Source: an uncultured Eubacteriales bacterium (GTDB lineage Bacteria; Bacillota; Clostridia; Oscillospirales; Oscillospiraceae). Taken from it: DNA of 64,000 nucleotides. A program made the translations under genes and the position numbers. This document shows, in pieces, positions 37,321 through 42,837 of this stretch (the first letter of the stretch is position 1; each line of letters opens with the position of its first letter). Below the pieces are notes generated by a model. That model saw nothing but the letters and a program-made list of their open reading frames with translations, was not told where the DNA came from and made no database searches. The stretch is taken from assembly GCA_900317855.1 (NCBI GenBank), contig ONIG01000004.1, positions 1 to 64,000 on the forward strand, in the 5' to 3' direction.

Positions 37321-37449
37321 ATGATTGCAGTTCGTTTCTCTTTGTCTTGGAAAAAGCACATGGAACAGCTCCAGTCCAGCTTTAATTATCTGGACCGTCA
37401 TTTCACGCGCTCATATAAGGCAAAGAAGAATCGTAATGTGATCTCATAA
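37321..37449 (+). CDS. 42-residue leader peptide upstream of rtcB
   Basis: ATG 37321 follows AAAGGA with 8-nt spacing; TAA at 37447. Codons 6-28 hold only array amino acids apart from one Arg (codon 26): Phe, Ser, Leu, Trp, Lys, His, Met, Glu, Gln, Asn, Tyr, Asp, i.e. all twelve amino acids of the downstream tRNA array and nothing else. Codon choice also follows the array: adjacent AAA and AAG for the two Lys tRNAs; UUG, CUC and CUG for three different Leu tRNAs; UCU/UCC and AGC for the two Ser tRNAs; UGG, AUG, CAC/CAU, GAA, CAG, UUU/UUC, AAU, UAU, GAC for the rest. Thus the peptide looks built to sense tRNA supply, not to act as a protein. Confidence 0.85.
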   Translation: MIAVRFSLSWKKHMEQLQSSFNYLDRHFTRSYKAKKNRNVIS

Positions 37450-37511
37450 CCCGCCCGGGGAATATCAGATAGATTCTGGCCGCTTGCCTTGTATGAGGTG
37501 AGCGGCTTTTT
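37374..37511 (+). promoter_or_regulatory. Transcription attenuator with mutually exclusive terminator and antiterminator
   Basis: Terminator: 37479-37490 pairs with 37495-37506 (12 bp with three wobbles, GTAT loop) followed by T5. Antiterminator: 37410-37423 pairs with 37484-37497 (14 bp, a single G-U), which uses most of the terminator's 5' arm and loop, so both cannot form. The 5' antiterminator strand lies in leader codons 30-35, just after the sensing codons. A pause-type hairpin, GTCCAG/CTGGAC at 37374-37395, lies inside the sensing stretch. The arrangement matches trp/his-type attenuation: ribosome stalling at scarce codons would expose 37410-37423 and permit read-through. Confidence 0.85.
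37479..37511 (+). terminator. Attenuator terminator upstream of rtcB
   Basis: GCCGCTTGCCTT / GAGGTGAGCGGC stem followed by TTTTT; lies between the leader stop and rtcB. Confidence 0.85.
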
Positions 37512-37537
37512 CACGTCCATTTATAGGAGAAAACAAC

Positions 37538-38737
37538 ATGATGGAAATTAAGGGGCAAGTGAATACCGCGGTCTGTTTTGCTAAGGTCATCGAGGACGAG
37601 GCTATTGAGCAAATCCGCCGGATGTGTGATTACGAGTTTACGGCAGGCAGCCAGATCCGCATCATGCCTGACGTCCATGCCGGCAAGGGCTGCACGATTG
37701 GAACGACCATGACCGTGAGGGACAAGGCAGTTCCCAACATCGTCGGCGTGGATATCGGTTGCGGCATGTACACCGTGAATCTTGGCAAAGTCGAAATCGA
37801 TATGGAACAGATGGACGCCGCCGCGCACTTCATCCCCTCCGGACTGAACGTATGGGAGGGGCGGAAGGAGCACTTCGACCTGCTTGGCTTACGCTGCTAC
37901 CGCGGGCTGAAGGACGCCAAGCGTCTCGAACGCAGCCTCGGCACTCTCGGCGGAGGCAACCACTTTATCGAGATCGACCAGGCCGCAGACGGAACGAAGT
38001 ACTTGGTGATCCACTCGGGTTCCCGCAACCTGGGCAAACAGGTGGCCGAGTTCTACCAGCGCCTTGCCATCGAACTGAACAAGGGCAAGGAGGAGTACTT
38101 TGCCAAGCGTGATGCGCTGATTGCAGAGTACAAAGCTGCCGGCCGCCGGAATGAGATCCAGGATGCGTTGAAGGCGCTCAAGTGGGAAGCACGTGAGGCA
38201 ACGATCCCGGAGGACCTCTGCTTCGTATACGGCCAGTACCTCGAAGACTATCTCCACGACGTGGAGATCTGCCAGCGCTTTGCCCGCCGGAGCCGTGAGC
38301 TCATGGCTGAGATCATCCTGCAGCGCCTTGGCATCGAAGCGGTTGACGCCTTCCACACGATCCACAACTACATCGACACGGACGAGATGATCCTCCGCAA
38401 AGGCGCCATCGCGGCGCACGAGGGCGAAAAGGTACTGATCCCGATCAACATGCGTGACGGCAGCGTGCTTGCCATCGGCAAGGGTAATCCCGACTGGAAC
38501 TATTCCGCTCCGCACGGTGCAGGCCGAATCATGTCCCGCACCGCGGCAAAGGAGAATCTCGATCTGGACGAGTACCGCCGTGAAATGGAGGGCATCTACA
38601 CCACCTCGGTCAACGAGGCCACGCTGGATGAGGCCCCCATGGCGTACAAATCCTTATCCGACATTATCGACGTGATCAGCGAGAGCGTCGATGTGATTGA
38701 AGTACTGAAACCTATCTATAACTTTAAGGCCAACTGA
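37538..38737 (+). CDS. rtcB: RtcB family RNA ligase
   Basis: GTP- and Mn2+-dependent ligase that joins RNA ends bearing a 2',3'-cyclic phosphate (or 3'-phosphate) and a 5'-OH, the ends left by anticodon nucleases. 399 residues with all family motifs: PDVHAGKGCTIG, GVDIGCGM (metal), GGGNHFIE, HSGSRNLG, FHTIHNYID and APHGAGRIMSR with the guanylylated His. It ends about 40 nt before the HTH gene and the tRNA array, on the same strand, and is controlled by the upstream attenuator. A repair role for tRNAs follows from family knowledge and from this context. Confidence 0.97.
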   Translation: MMEIKGQVNTAVCFAKVIEDEAIEQIRRMCDYEFTAGSQIRIMPDVHAGKGCTIGTTMTVRDKAVPNIVGVDIGCGMYTVNLGKVEIDMEQMDAAAHFIPSGLNVWEGRKEHFDLLGLRCYRGLKDAKRLERSLGTLGGGNHFIEIDQAADGTKYLVIHSGSRNLGKQVAEFYQRLAIELNKGKEEYFAKRDALIAEYKAAGRRNEIQDALKALKWEAREATIPEDLCFVYGQYLEDYLHDVEICQRFARRSRELMAEIILQRLGIEAVDAFHTIHNYIDTDEMILRKGAIAAHEGEKVLIPINMRDGSVLAIGKGNPDWNYSAPHGAGRIMSRTAAKENLDLDEYRREMEGIYTTSVNEATLDEAPMAYKSLSDIIDVISESVDVIEVLKPIYNFKAN

Positions 38738-38782
38738 GCCGGTTCCTTTCCGGCTCTGCGCCGGAACAGGAGCGTAAATGAA

Positions 38783-39037
38783 ATGAATCGAATACCGGTC
38801 ATCGACATGACCGCAACGGGTATCAACATCACCCGCCTTCGCGTAAACGCCGGGTTGACGGTGAAGGATCTCCAGGACATCTTCGGGTTCAGCACCCCGC
38901 AGGCCATCTACAAGTGGCAGCGCGGAACGGCACTCCCGACCGTTGACAACCTTGTCGTCCTTGCCGCAGTGTTCGGCGTGAAGATCGATGACATTCTTAT
39001 TTTTCAAGGATGCGGAGTGATCCAAATTTCCGCATAA
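38783..39037 (+). CDS. HTH (XRE-type) protein between rtcB and the tRNA array
   Basis: 84 residues. NAGLTVKDLQDIFGFSTPQAIYKWQRG is a clear helix-turn-helix, followed by LPTVDNLVVLAAVFGVKIDDIL as in many small Clostridial XRE proteins. GGAGCG precedes the ATG; only 32 nt separate the stop from the first tRNA. It may regulate the operon or simply be a mobile passenger. Confidence 0.85.
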   Translation: MNRIPVIDMTATGINITRLRVNAGLTVKDLQDIFGFSTPQAIYKWQRGTALPTVDNLVVLAAVFGVKIDDILIFQGCGVIQISA

Positions 39038-39046
39038 ACAAAAACC

Positions 39047-39067
39047 AGCCCAAAGGATCGGGCTGGC
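39047..39067 (+). other. Hairpin at the mRNA/tRNA junction
   Basis: CCAGCCC pairs with GGGCTGG immediately before the first tRNA. There is no T-run, so a processing or stabilising hairpin is more likely than a terminator. Confidence 0.5.
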
Positions 39068-39069
39068 GT

Positions 39070-39146
39070 GGTCCCTTCGACTAACTGGTCAGGTCACCGC
39101 CCTTTCAAGGCGGCAATGCTGGGTTCAAATCCCGCAGGGATCACCA
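39070..39146 (+). tRNA. tRNA-Glu (TTC), array position 1
   Basis: 77-nt cloverleaf, CCA encoded; anticodon loop CTTTCAA. Confidence 0.93.
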
Positions 39147-39151
39147 TATAT

Positions 39152-39225
39152 TCCGGATTGGTGTAATGGTAGCACGCCTGACTCTGACTCAGGAGGCCGT
39201 GGTTCGAGTCCATGATCCGGAGCCA
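39152..39225 (+). tRNA. tRNA-Gln (CTG), array position 2
   Basis: 74 nt, perfect 7-bp acceptor TCCGGAT/ATCCGGA, CCA encoded; loop CTCTGAC. Confidence 0.93.
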
Positions 39226-39228
39226 TAT

Positions 39229-39302
39229 ATGGGTCTCATACAATGGTAGTATGCCGGTCTCCAAAACCGGTCATTGTGGTTCGAATCCACAGGCCCGTGC
39301 CA
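39229..39302 (+). tRNA. tRNA-Trp (CCA), array position 3
   Basis: 74 nt, encoded CCA tail, anticodon loop CTCCAAA. Confidence 0.92.
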
Positions 39303-39305
39303 TAT

Positions 39306-39382
39306 AGCTCCGTGGTGAAGATGGCTATCACGCCTGACTGTCTATCAGGAGATCGCGGGTTCGAGTCCCGTCGGAGTTGCCA
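39306..39382 (+). tRNA. tRNA-Asp (GTC), array position 4
   Basis: 77 nt, anticodon loop CTGTCTA, encoded CCA. Confidence 0.92.
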
Positions 39383-39385
39383 TTT

Positions 39386-39462
39386 GGCCCCTTAGTCTAA
39401 CAGGTTAGGACGCCGGCCTCTCAAGCCGGAAATGCCGGGTTCAAATCCCGCAGGGGTCACCA
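39386..39462 (+). tRNA. tRNA-Glu (CTC), array position 5
   Basis: 77 nt, anticodon loop CTCTCAA, encoded CCA. Close relative of position 1. Confidence 0.93.
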
Positions 39463-39466
39463 ATTT

Positions 39467-39551
39467 GCCTGCGTGGTGGAATTGGTATACACGTCCGGCT
39501 TAAGATCGGACGCCGTAAGGATTGGGGGTTCGAGTCCCTCGGCAGGCACCA
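39467..39551 (+). tRNA. tRNA-Leu (TAA), array position 6
   Basis: 85-nt class II tRNA with long variable arm; anticodon loop CTTAAGA, encoded CCA. Confidence 0.92.
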
Positions 39552-39554
39552 CAT

Positions 39555-39642
39555 GCGCGTGTGACGGAACTGGTATACGTGTCAGGCTCAAACCCTGGTG
39601 CCCGTCATGGGCTTGTGAGTTCAAATCTCACCTCGCGCACCA
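39555..39642 (+). tRNA. tRNA-Leu (CAA), array position 7
   Basis: 88-nt class II tRNA; loop CTCAAAC, encoded CCA; one mismatch in the acceptor stem. Confidence 0.92.
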
Positions 39643-39645
39643 AAT

Positions 39646-39719
39646 ACCGGACTGGTGTAATGGGAGCACACCTGGCTTTGACCCAGGAGGACGAGGATCG
39701 AAACCTCGGTGCGGTGCCA
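39646..39719 (+). tRNA. tRNA-Gln (TTG), array position 8
   Basis: 74 nt, loop CTTTGAC, encoded CCA. T-loop reads ATCGAAA (A at position 54) and the acceptor has one G-G mismatch. Confidence 0.88.
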
Positions 39720-39729
39720 AAGCAGATAT

Positions 39730-39818
39730 GCAGGATGATGTCAGCCGGCGCTGACACCGGTCTAGAAAACCGAGGGCAACAGAGATGTTGTGGGGATCGA
39801 CACCTCCGTCCTGCGCCA
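39730..39818 (+). tRNA. Non-canonical tRNA-Ser-like (AGA) with 8/4 acceptor/T geometry, array position 9
   Basis: 89 nt. Acceptor GCAGGATG (39730-39737) pairs 8 bp with CGTCCTGC (39807-39814), leaving a 4-bp T-stem GGGG/CCTC around loop ATCGACA; a 7/5 fold would put a T-C mismatch in the T-stem. The D-stem is 6 bp (TGTCAG/CTGACA, 6-nt loop), the variable arm is long (CAAC/GTTG) and the discriminator is G. These resemble tRNA-Sec or the published 8/4 serine tRNAs. Anticodon loop CTAGAAA gives AGA at 39764-39766, so serine UCU with possible inosine. Confidence 0.8.
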
Positions 39819-39821
39819 TAT

Positions 39822-39910
39822 GGAGTGATACCCTAACAGGTAAGGGACCTCCCCGCTAAGGAGGCGACGCAGTAATGTGTTTGAGCGTTCGAGCCGCTCT
39901 CACTCCGCCA
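39822..39910 (+). tRNA. tRNA-Ser (GCT), array position 10
   Basis: 89-nt class II, perfect acceptor GGAGTGA/TCACTCC, loop CCGCTAA, G discriminator. Confidence 0.93.
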
Positions 39911-39913
39911 CAT

Positions 39914-39996
39914 GCACAGGTGTTGGAATGGTAGACAAGCCAGTTTCAGGAACTGGTGCCCAAGGCATGCGGGTTCGAGTCCCGCTCTGTGCACCA
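39914..39996 (+). tRNA. tRNA-Leu (CAG), array position 11
   Basis: 83-nt class II, loop TTCAGGA, encoded CCA. Confidence 0.92.
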
Positions 39997-39999
39997 TAT

Positions 40000-40075
40000 A
40001 CGTTCTTAGCTCAGTTGGTAGAGCAGCGGTCTTTTAAACCGCAGGTCGCGGGTTCGAGCCCCGCAGGGCGTACCA
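40000..40075 (+). tRNA. tRNA-Lys (TTT), array position 12
   Basis: 76 nt, loop CTTTTAA, encoded CCA. Confidence 0.94.
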
Positions 40076-40078
40076 TAT

Positions 40079-40154
40079 GCGTTCTTAGCTCAGTTGGTAG
40101 AGCGACGGACTGTTAATCCGTATGCCGCAGGTTCAAGTCCTGCAGGACGCGCCA
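40079..40154 (+). tRNA. tRNA-Asn (GTT), array position 13
   Basis: 76 nt, loop CTGTTAA, encoded CCA. Confidence 0.94.
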
Positions 40155-40157
40155 TAT

Positions 40158-40233
40158 GCGCTTTTAGCTCAGCTGGTAGAGCAGCGGACTCTTAATCCGA
40201 AGGTCGTGGGTTCGATCCCCTCAAGGCGCACCA
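40158..40233 (+). tRNA. tRNA-Lys (CTT), array position 14
   Basis: 76 nt, loop CTCTTAA, encoded CCA. Confidence 0.94.
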
Positions 40234-40236
40234 TAT

Positions 40237-40324
40237 GCACGAATGGCGGAACTGGAATACGCGCCAGACTAAGGATCTGGTGCCCGTCATGGGCTTGTGA
40301 GTTCGACTCTCACTTCGTGCACCA
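40237..40324 (+). tRNA. tRNA-Leu (AAG), array position 15
   Basis: 88-nt class II; perfect acceptor GCACGAA/TTCGTGC. Anticodon loop CTAAGGA gives AAG, with an A at wobble position 34, rare in bacteria. Confidence 0.92.
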
Positions 40325-40327
40325 TAT

Positions 40328-40402
40328 TGCAGGGTGGCAGAGCGGTAATGCAACAGCTTCATAAGCTGCCCTATGTGGGTCCAACTCCCACCCCTGCAAC
40401 CA
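40328..40402 (+). tRNA. tRNA-Met (CAT), array position 16
   Basis: 75 nt; perfect acceptor TGCAGGG/CCCTGCA, anticodon loop TTCATAA. T-loop is TCCAACT, with C in place of the near-universal U55. Not an initiator; Ile2 identity not excluded. Confidence 0.88.
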
Positions 40403-40407
40403 TTTAT

Positions 40408-40485
40408 GTTGCGTGTAGCTCAGATGGTTAGAGCGCCAGGTTGTGGCCCTGGAGGTCGCCGGTTCGAGCCCGGTCACGCACCCCA
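40408..40485 (+). tRNA. tRNA-His (GTG), array position 17
   Basis: 78 nt including an encoded G-1 facing C73, the histidine identity pair; loop TTGTGGC; T1-C72 mismatch. Confidence 0.92.
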
Positions 40486-40486
40486 T

Positions 40487-40562
40487 GGGTTCTTAGCTCA
40501 GTTGGTAGAGCGGCAGACTGAAGATCTGCGCGTCCCAGGTCCGATTCCTGGAGAGCCCACCA
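40487..40562 (+). tRNA. tRNA-Phe (GAA), array position 18
   Basis: 76 nt, loop CTGAAGA, begins one nucleotide after the His gene. T-loop TCCGATT also lacks U55. Confidence 0.92.
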
Positions 40563-40567
40563 TATAT

Positions 40568-40655
40568 GGGAGAATGCCTGAGTCTGGTCAAAAGGGGCGG
40601 ACTGTAAATCCGTTGGCTTCGGCCTACGTTGGTTCAAATCCAACTTCTCCCACCA
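40568..40655 (+). tRNA. tRNA-Tyr (GTA), array position 19
   Basis: 88-nt class II, perfect acceptor GGGAGAA/TTCTCCC, loop CTGTAAA, encoded CCA. Confidence 0.94.
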
Positions 40656-40711
40656 AACAAAATCCGTTATAGGTTTTATATATGAATGTTAACAAATTCT
40701 TCACAGAAAAA

Positions 40712-40738
40712 TTAGCACTCTCTCTTGACGAGTGCTAA
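40712..40738. promoter_or_regulatory. CIRCE operator (HrcA binding site) of hsp20
   Basis: Perfect TTAGCACTC - 9 nt - GAGTGCTAA, the canonical HrcA operator. It overlaps the -35 region of the hsp20 promoter, as expected for heat-shock repression. Confidence 0.95.
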
Positions 40739-40753
40739 AAATGGTGGTATAAT
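40725..40753 (+). promoter_or_regulatory. Promoter of hsp20
   Basis: TTGACG (40725-40730), 17 nt, TATAAT (40748-40753), inside and after CIRCE. A 125-nt structured 5' UTR with CCGGAAC/GTTCCGG hairpin follows. Confidence 0.9.
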
Positions 40754-40878
40754 ATAATCGCAAGAGGGAAAGAGATCCGGAACTGAGGTTCCGGGTTTCC
40801 TCATCTCCCCTTGCGGCATATACCATAGCAAAAGCCCTGAACAGCATCCAGGACCGAAAATAAAAGGAGGTTTGACTT

Positions 40879-41334
40879 ATGTTGTACATGCCTAGTATTT
40901 TTGGTGAGGATCTGATGGATCGTTGGTTCGATGACATGGATCGTGAATTTGGCCGGATGGAGAAACCGCTTTACGGTCACAATGCCAAGAACCTGATGAA
41001 GACGGATGTGCGGGAGCACGACGACAGCTATGAAGTGGATATCGAGCTTCCTGGCTTCCACAAGGATGAAGTTAAGCTCAGCCTGGAGAACGGGTATCTG
41101 AACATCACGGCGGCGAAAGGCCTTGACAAGGATGAGAAGGACAAGAAGACCGGTAAGCTCATCCGTCAGGAGCGTTACGCCGGCAGCATGAGCCGTAGCT
41201 TCTATGTTGGCGAAGATGTCACGGAAGAGGACATCAAGGCCAAACTGGAACACGGTATTCTGTCGCTGCAGATTCCTAAGAAGGAAGCAAAGCCGCAACT
41301 GCCTGAAAAGAAATACATCGCGATCGAAGGGTAA
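40879..41334 (+). CDS. Hsp20/alpha-crystallin small heat-shock protein
   Basis: 151 residues. The alpha-crystallin domain runs from about residue 40 (VREHDDSYEVDIELPGFHKDEVKLSLENGYLNITA) to LEHGILSLQIPKK, and the C-terminal tail has the IAI-like motif used in oligomerisation. ATP-independent holdase. Preceded by AAAGGAGG. CIRCE control ties it to the host HrcA heat-shock regulon. Confidence 0.96.
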   Translation: MLYMPSIFGEDLMDRWFDDMDREFGRMEKPLYGHNAKNLMKTDVREHDDSYEVDIELPGFHKDEVKLSLENGYLNITAAKGLDKDEKDKKTGKLIRQERYAGSMSRSFYVGEDVTEEDIKAKLEHGILSLQIPKKEAKPQLPEKKYIAIEG

Positions 41335-41342
41335 TCCCTTGA

Positions 41343-41370
41343 CAGCTCCCCACCAATTACGGTGGGGAGT
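41343..41370 (+). terminator. Terminator after hsp20
   Basis: GCTCCCCACC / GGTGGGGAGT stem soon after the stop codon, followed by TTCGTC, so moderately T-poor. Confidence 0.65.
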
Positions 41371-41709
41371 TCGTCATTAAGAAGGGAGATGATTCCCTCT
41401 CCATTTTCAAAGCATATGTCTTGGCAATTTTTCGTTTTTTTGCCGAGACATATGCTCTTAACGCTCATATAATGGATAAATGAGCGGCCGCACAAAACAT
41501 TTTCCCATACACCACCTACACCCGGCAGTGCTACAAATTGCTGATGACGCTCGTCTCGAAGCATCGAGGATTGGTGCGTCTTGAATTCTTTCGTGATATC
41601 TCCAAAAGCTAAGGCGCATTGTCCGAATAAAAATCGCCTACGTGATAACAGCGAGTTGCAACAAATATAATACCGCGGCGCCTTCTCTTCAAAAAGAAGG
41701 CGCCGCTGT
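41371..41709. other. Intergenic region between hsp20 and the integrase
   Basis: Contains a 16-bp inverted repeat (GCATATGTCTTGGCAA at 41412-41427, complement at 41440-41455, T-rich loop), a possible C-terminal protein remnant (41484-41612, TYTRQCYKLLMTLVSK...), and a GC-rich hairpin at 41676-41706 (GCGGCGCCTTCT / AGAAGGCGCCGC) that likely ends the integrase transcript. No complete gene is seen. Confidence 0.55.
41676..41706 (-). terminator. Hairpin at the 3' end of the integrase gene
   Basis: GCGGCGCCTTCT pairs with AGAAGGCGCCGC in 12 bp, only a few nt from the integrase stop; the following T-run on the minus strand is weak. Confidence 0.6.
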
Positions 41710-42606
41710 TTATCGCATATTCATCAGCACGCTTTTCTGCTTGGCTATCTCGATCACTTCCTGGTCGCGCAGGCTGTTCAGGTAAGTCTGCGTGATCCCG
41801 ATATTCTCATGTCCCAGCAAGCGACTGATCGTATAGAGATCCGTTCCCATTTTCACCTGCTGCTGCGCGAAAAAATGCCGGCATGTATGCGGAGACACGC
41901 GAACACCTTCTATCCCCGCTCCGCGCTTGCGAAGAACATACTCCACAGCTCCGTCCGTCAACTGCCTGCCATGGAACGACAGGAAATAAAACGCATCATG
42001 CGGGCGAAGCACAAAGCACTTCTCTTTACCGCTCTCATATCTGAGCATCGCCTTTTTCAGAACAGGCGTAATCGGCACCACGCGCTGCTTATGGTTCTTG
42101 CCATTGATGATGATAAAATCGTCGTGGATATCTTCCTCACGGATGCAGCACAGCTCCCAGCAGCGAATTCCGGTCTCAAAGAGTAATGCCAGGATCGCAT
42201 AGTCGCGCAGCGAGAGATAATCATGCCCACGGCAGCTTTGCAGCATGATCCGCACCTGCTCCGGAGAAAACGCGGTGATGACCGGCTTCTCCTCCTTGCA
42301 CCACTTGAACGTCTTGCGCGTATCAAAGCCGCCGTATCCTTCCTCATAACAATACTGAATGAACGACTTGATCGATTTGAGCACGCCATTGATATAGGTG
42401 CCCTTGCGCCCTGCCTCGCTCATGCAGCGTGAAAACTGCCGCACAACTGCGGGCGTGAGCGTCTCGACAGTCTCGACGTGCAATTTCTCTGCGCAAAAAC
42501 GCAAAAAGAGATTGAGGTTACACCGGTAACTCCGAATCGTCTTCGGGGTATACTTGCGAACCTCAATCTCAACCAGATACTCTTCGACAGCACTTTGGAT
42601 CTTCAT
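41710..42606 (-). CDS. Tyrosine recombinase (integrase) of the element
   Basis: 298 residues, XerC/D-like phage-integrase family. N-terminal core-binding domain (KYTPKTIRSYRCNLNLFLRF), then the catalytic domain with Arg in ETGIRCWEL, the HxxR in SPHTCRHFFAQ, the second His in RLLGHENIGITQ and the nucleophile Tyr in TYLN. ATG 42606 is 8 nt after GAGGAGG; the earlier ATG 42612 is too close. It probably catalyses insertion at yebC; arm-type repeats lie directly upstream and could couple expression to binding. Confidence 0.94.
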   Translation of the reverse strand: MKIQSAVEEYLVEIEVRKYTPKTIRSYRCNLNLFLRFCAEKLHVETVETLTPAVVRQFSRCMSEAGRKGTYINGVLKSIKSFIQYCYEEGYGGFDTRKTFKWCKEEKPVITAFSPEQVRIMLQSCRGHDYLSLRDYAILALLFETGIRCWELCCIREEDIHDDFIIINGKNHKQRVVPITPVLKKAMLRYESGKEKCFVLRPHDAFYFLSFHGRQLTDGAVEYVLRKRGAGIEGVRVSPHTCRHFFAQQQVKMGTDLYTISRLLGHENIGITQTYLNSLRDQEVIEIAKQKSVLMNMR

Positions 42607-42621
42607 ACCCATGTCCTCCTC

Positions 42622-42657
42622 ATGTATGTCACAACAGAGGTGGCCATGTATGTCGCA
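42622..42657. repeat. Arm-type direct repeats at the right end
   Basis: ATGTATGTCACA (42622-42633) and ATGTATGTCGCA (42646-42657), 24 nt apart, and the same word at the left end (32883-32894). Typical placement for integrase arm sites. Confidence 0.65.
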
Positions 42658-42765
42658 GCTGACGCCGTGTTTTCCCGCAGGAAACGACGTTTGAAGCTGC
42701 AAAGCGCCATGTTATCCGTCAAATATGCTGTTTTGTGTCCGGAAACGCATGCGTTTCACAGGCAG

Positions 42766-42837
42766 TTTACTCTTCCCAGTTGTGCCACACGTTCTGGACA
42801 TCTTCGTTGTCCTCGAACATGTCGAGCATCTTCTGGA
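42766..42837. repeat. attR: yebC 3' end restored by the element
   Basis: 71/72 identical to 32757-32828; holds the functional last 24 codons of yebC. Confidence 0.9.

Larger units (their letters stand above)
32757..42837. mobile_element. Integrative element inserted in the 3' end of yebC
   Basis: A 10.08-kb segment bounded by a 72-bp direct repeat (32757-32828 and 42766-42837, one mismatch at 32812/42821). The repeat is the last codons of yebC; the right copy completes the intact gene, the left copy is an isolated duplicate next to the old terminator. A tyrosine recombinase gene lies inside the right end, and short arm-type repeats sit at both ends. Cargo: decayed replication genes, CpXC/zinc-ribbon/ATPase genes, the attenuator-rtcB-HTH-tRNA array and hsp20. 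No conjugation or phage structural genes are visible, so it is a small integrative or mobilisable element, possibly a remnant. Confidence 0.9.

Noticed and set aside
37215..37537. T-box riboswitch upstream of rtcB
   Set aside because: No T-box consensus or specifier loop is visible; the ORF with ribosome site, the matching codons and the antiterminator pairing support leader-peptide attenuation.
39730..39818. Amber-suppressor (CTA) or selenocysteine tRNA
   Set aside because: Reading CTA needs a 9-nt anticodon loop; the 7-nt loop closed by CGGT/ACCG gives AGA. A selenocysteine tRNA would need TCA as anticodon, and no selenocysteine genes are present.
39070..40655. CRISPR-like regular repeats, and plus-strand ORFs across the array
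   Set aside because: The repeating units are tRNA genes with anticodons, encoded CCA and T-loops; the similarity between units comes from conserved tRNA features, not spacers and repeats.
40656..40711. A strong terminator ending the tRNA array
   Set aside because: Only a weak AAAATCC/GGTTTT pairing is seen, so no confident terminator is called; read-through towards hsp20 is possible.
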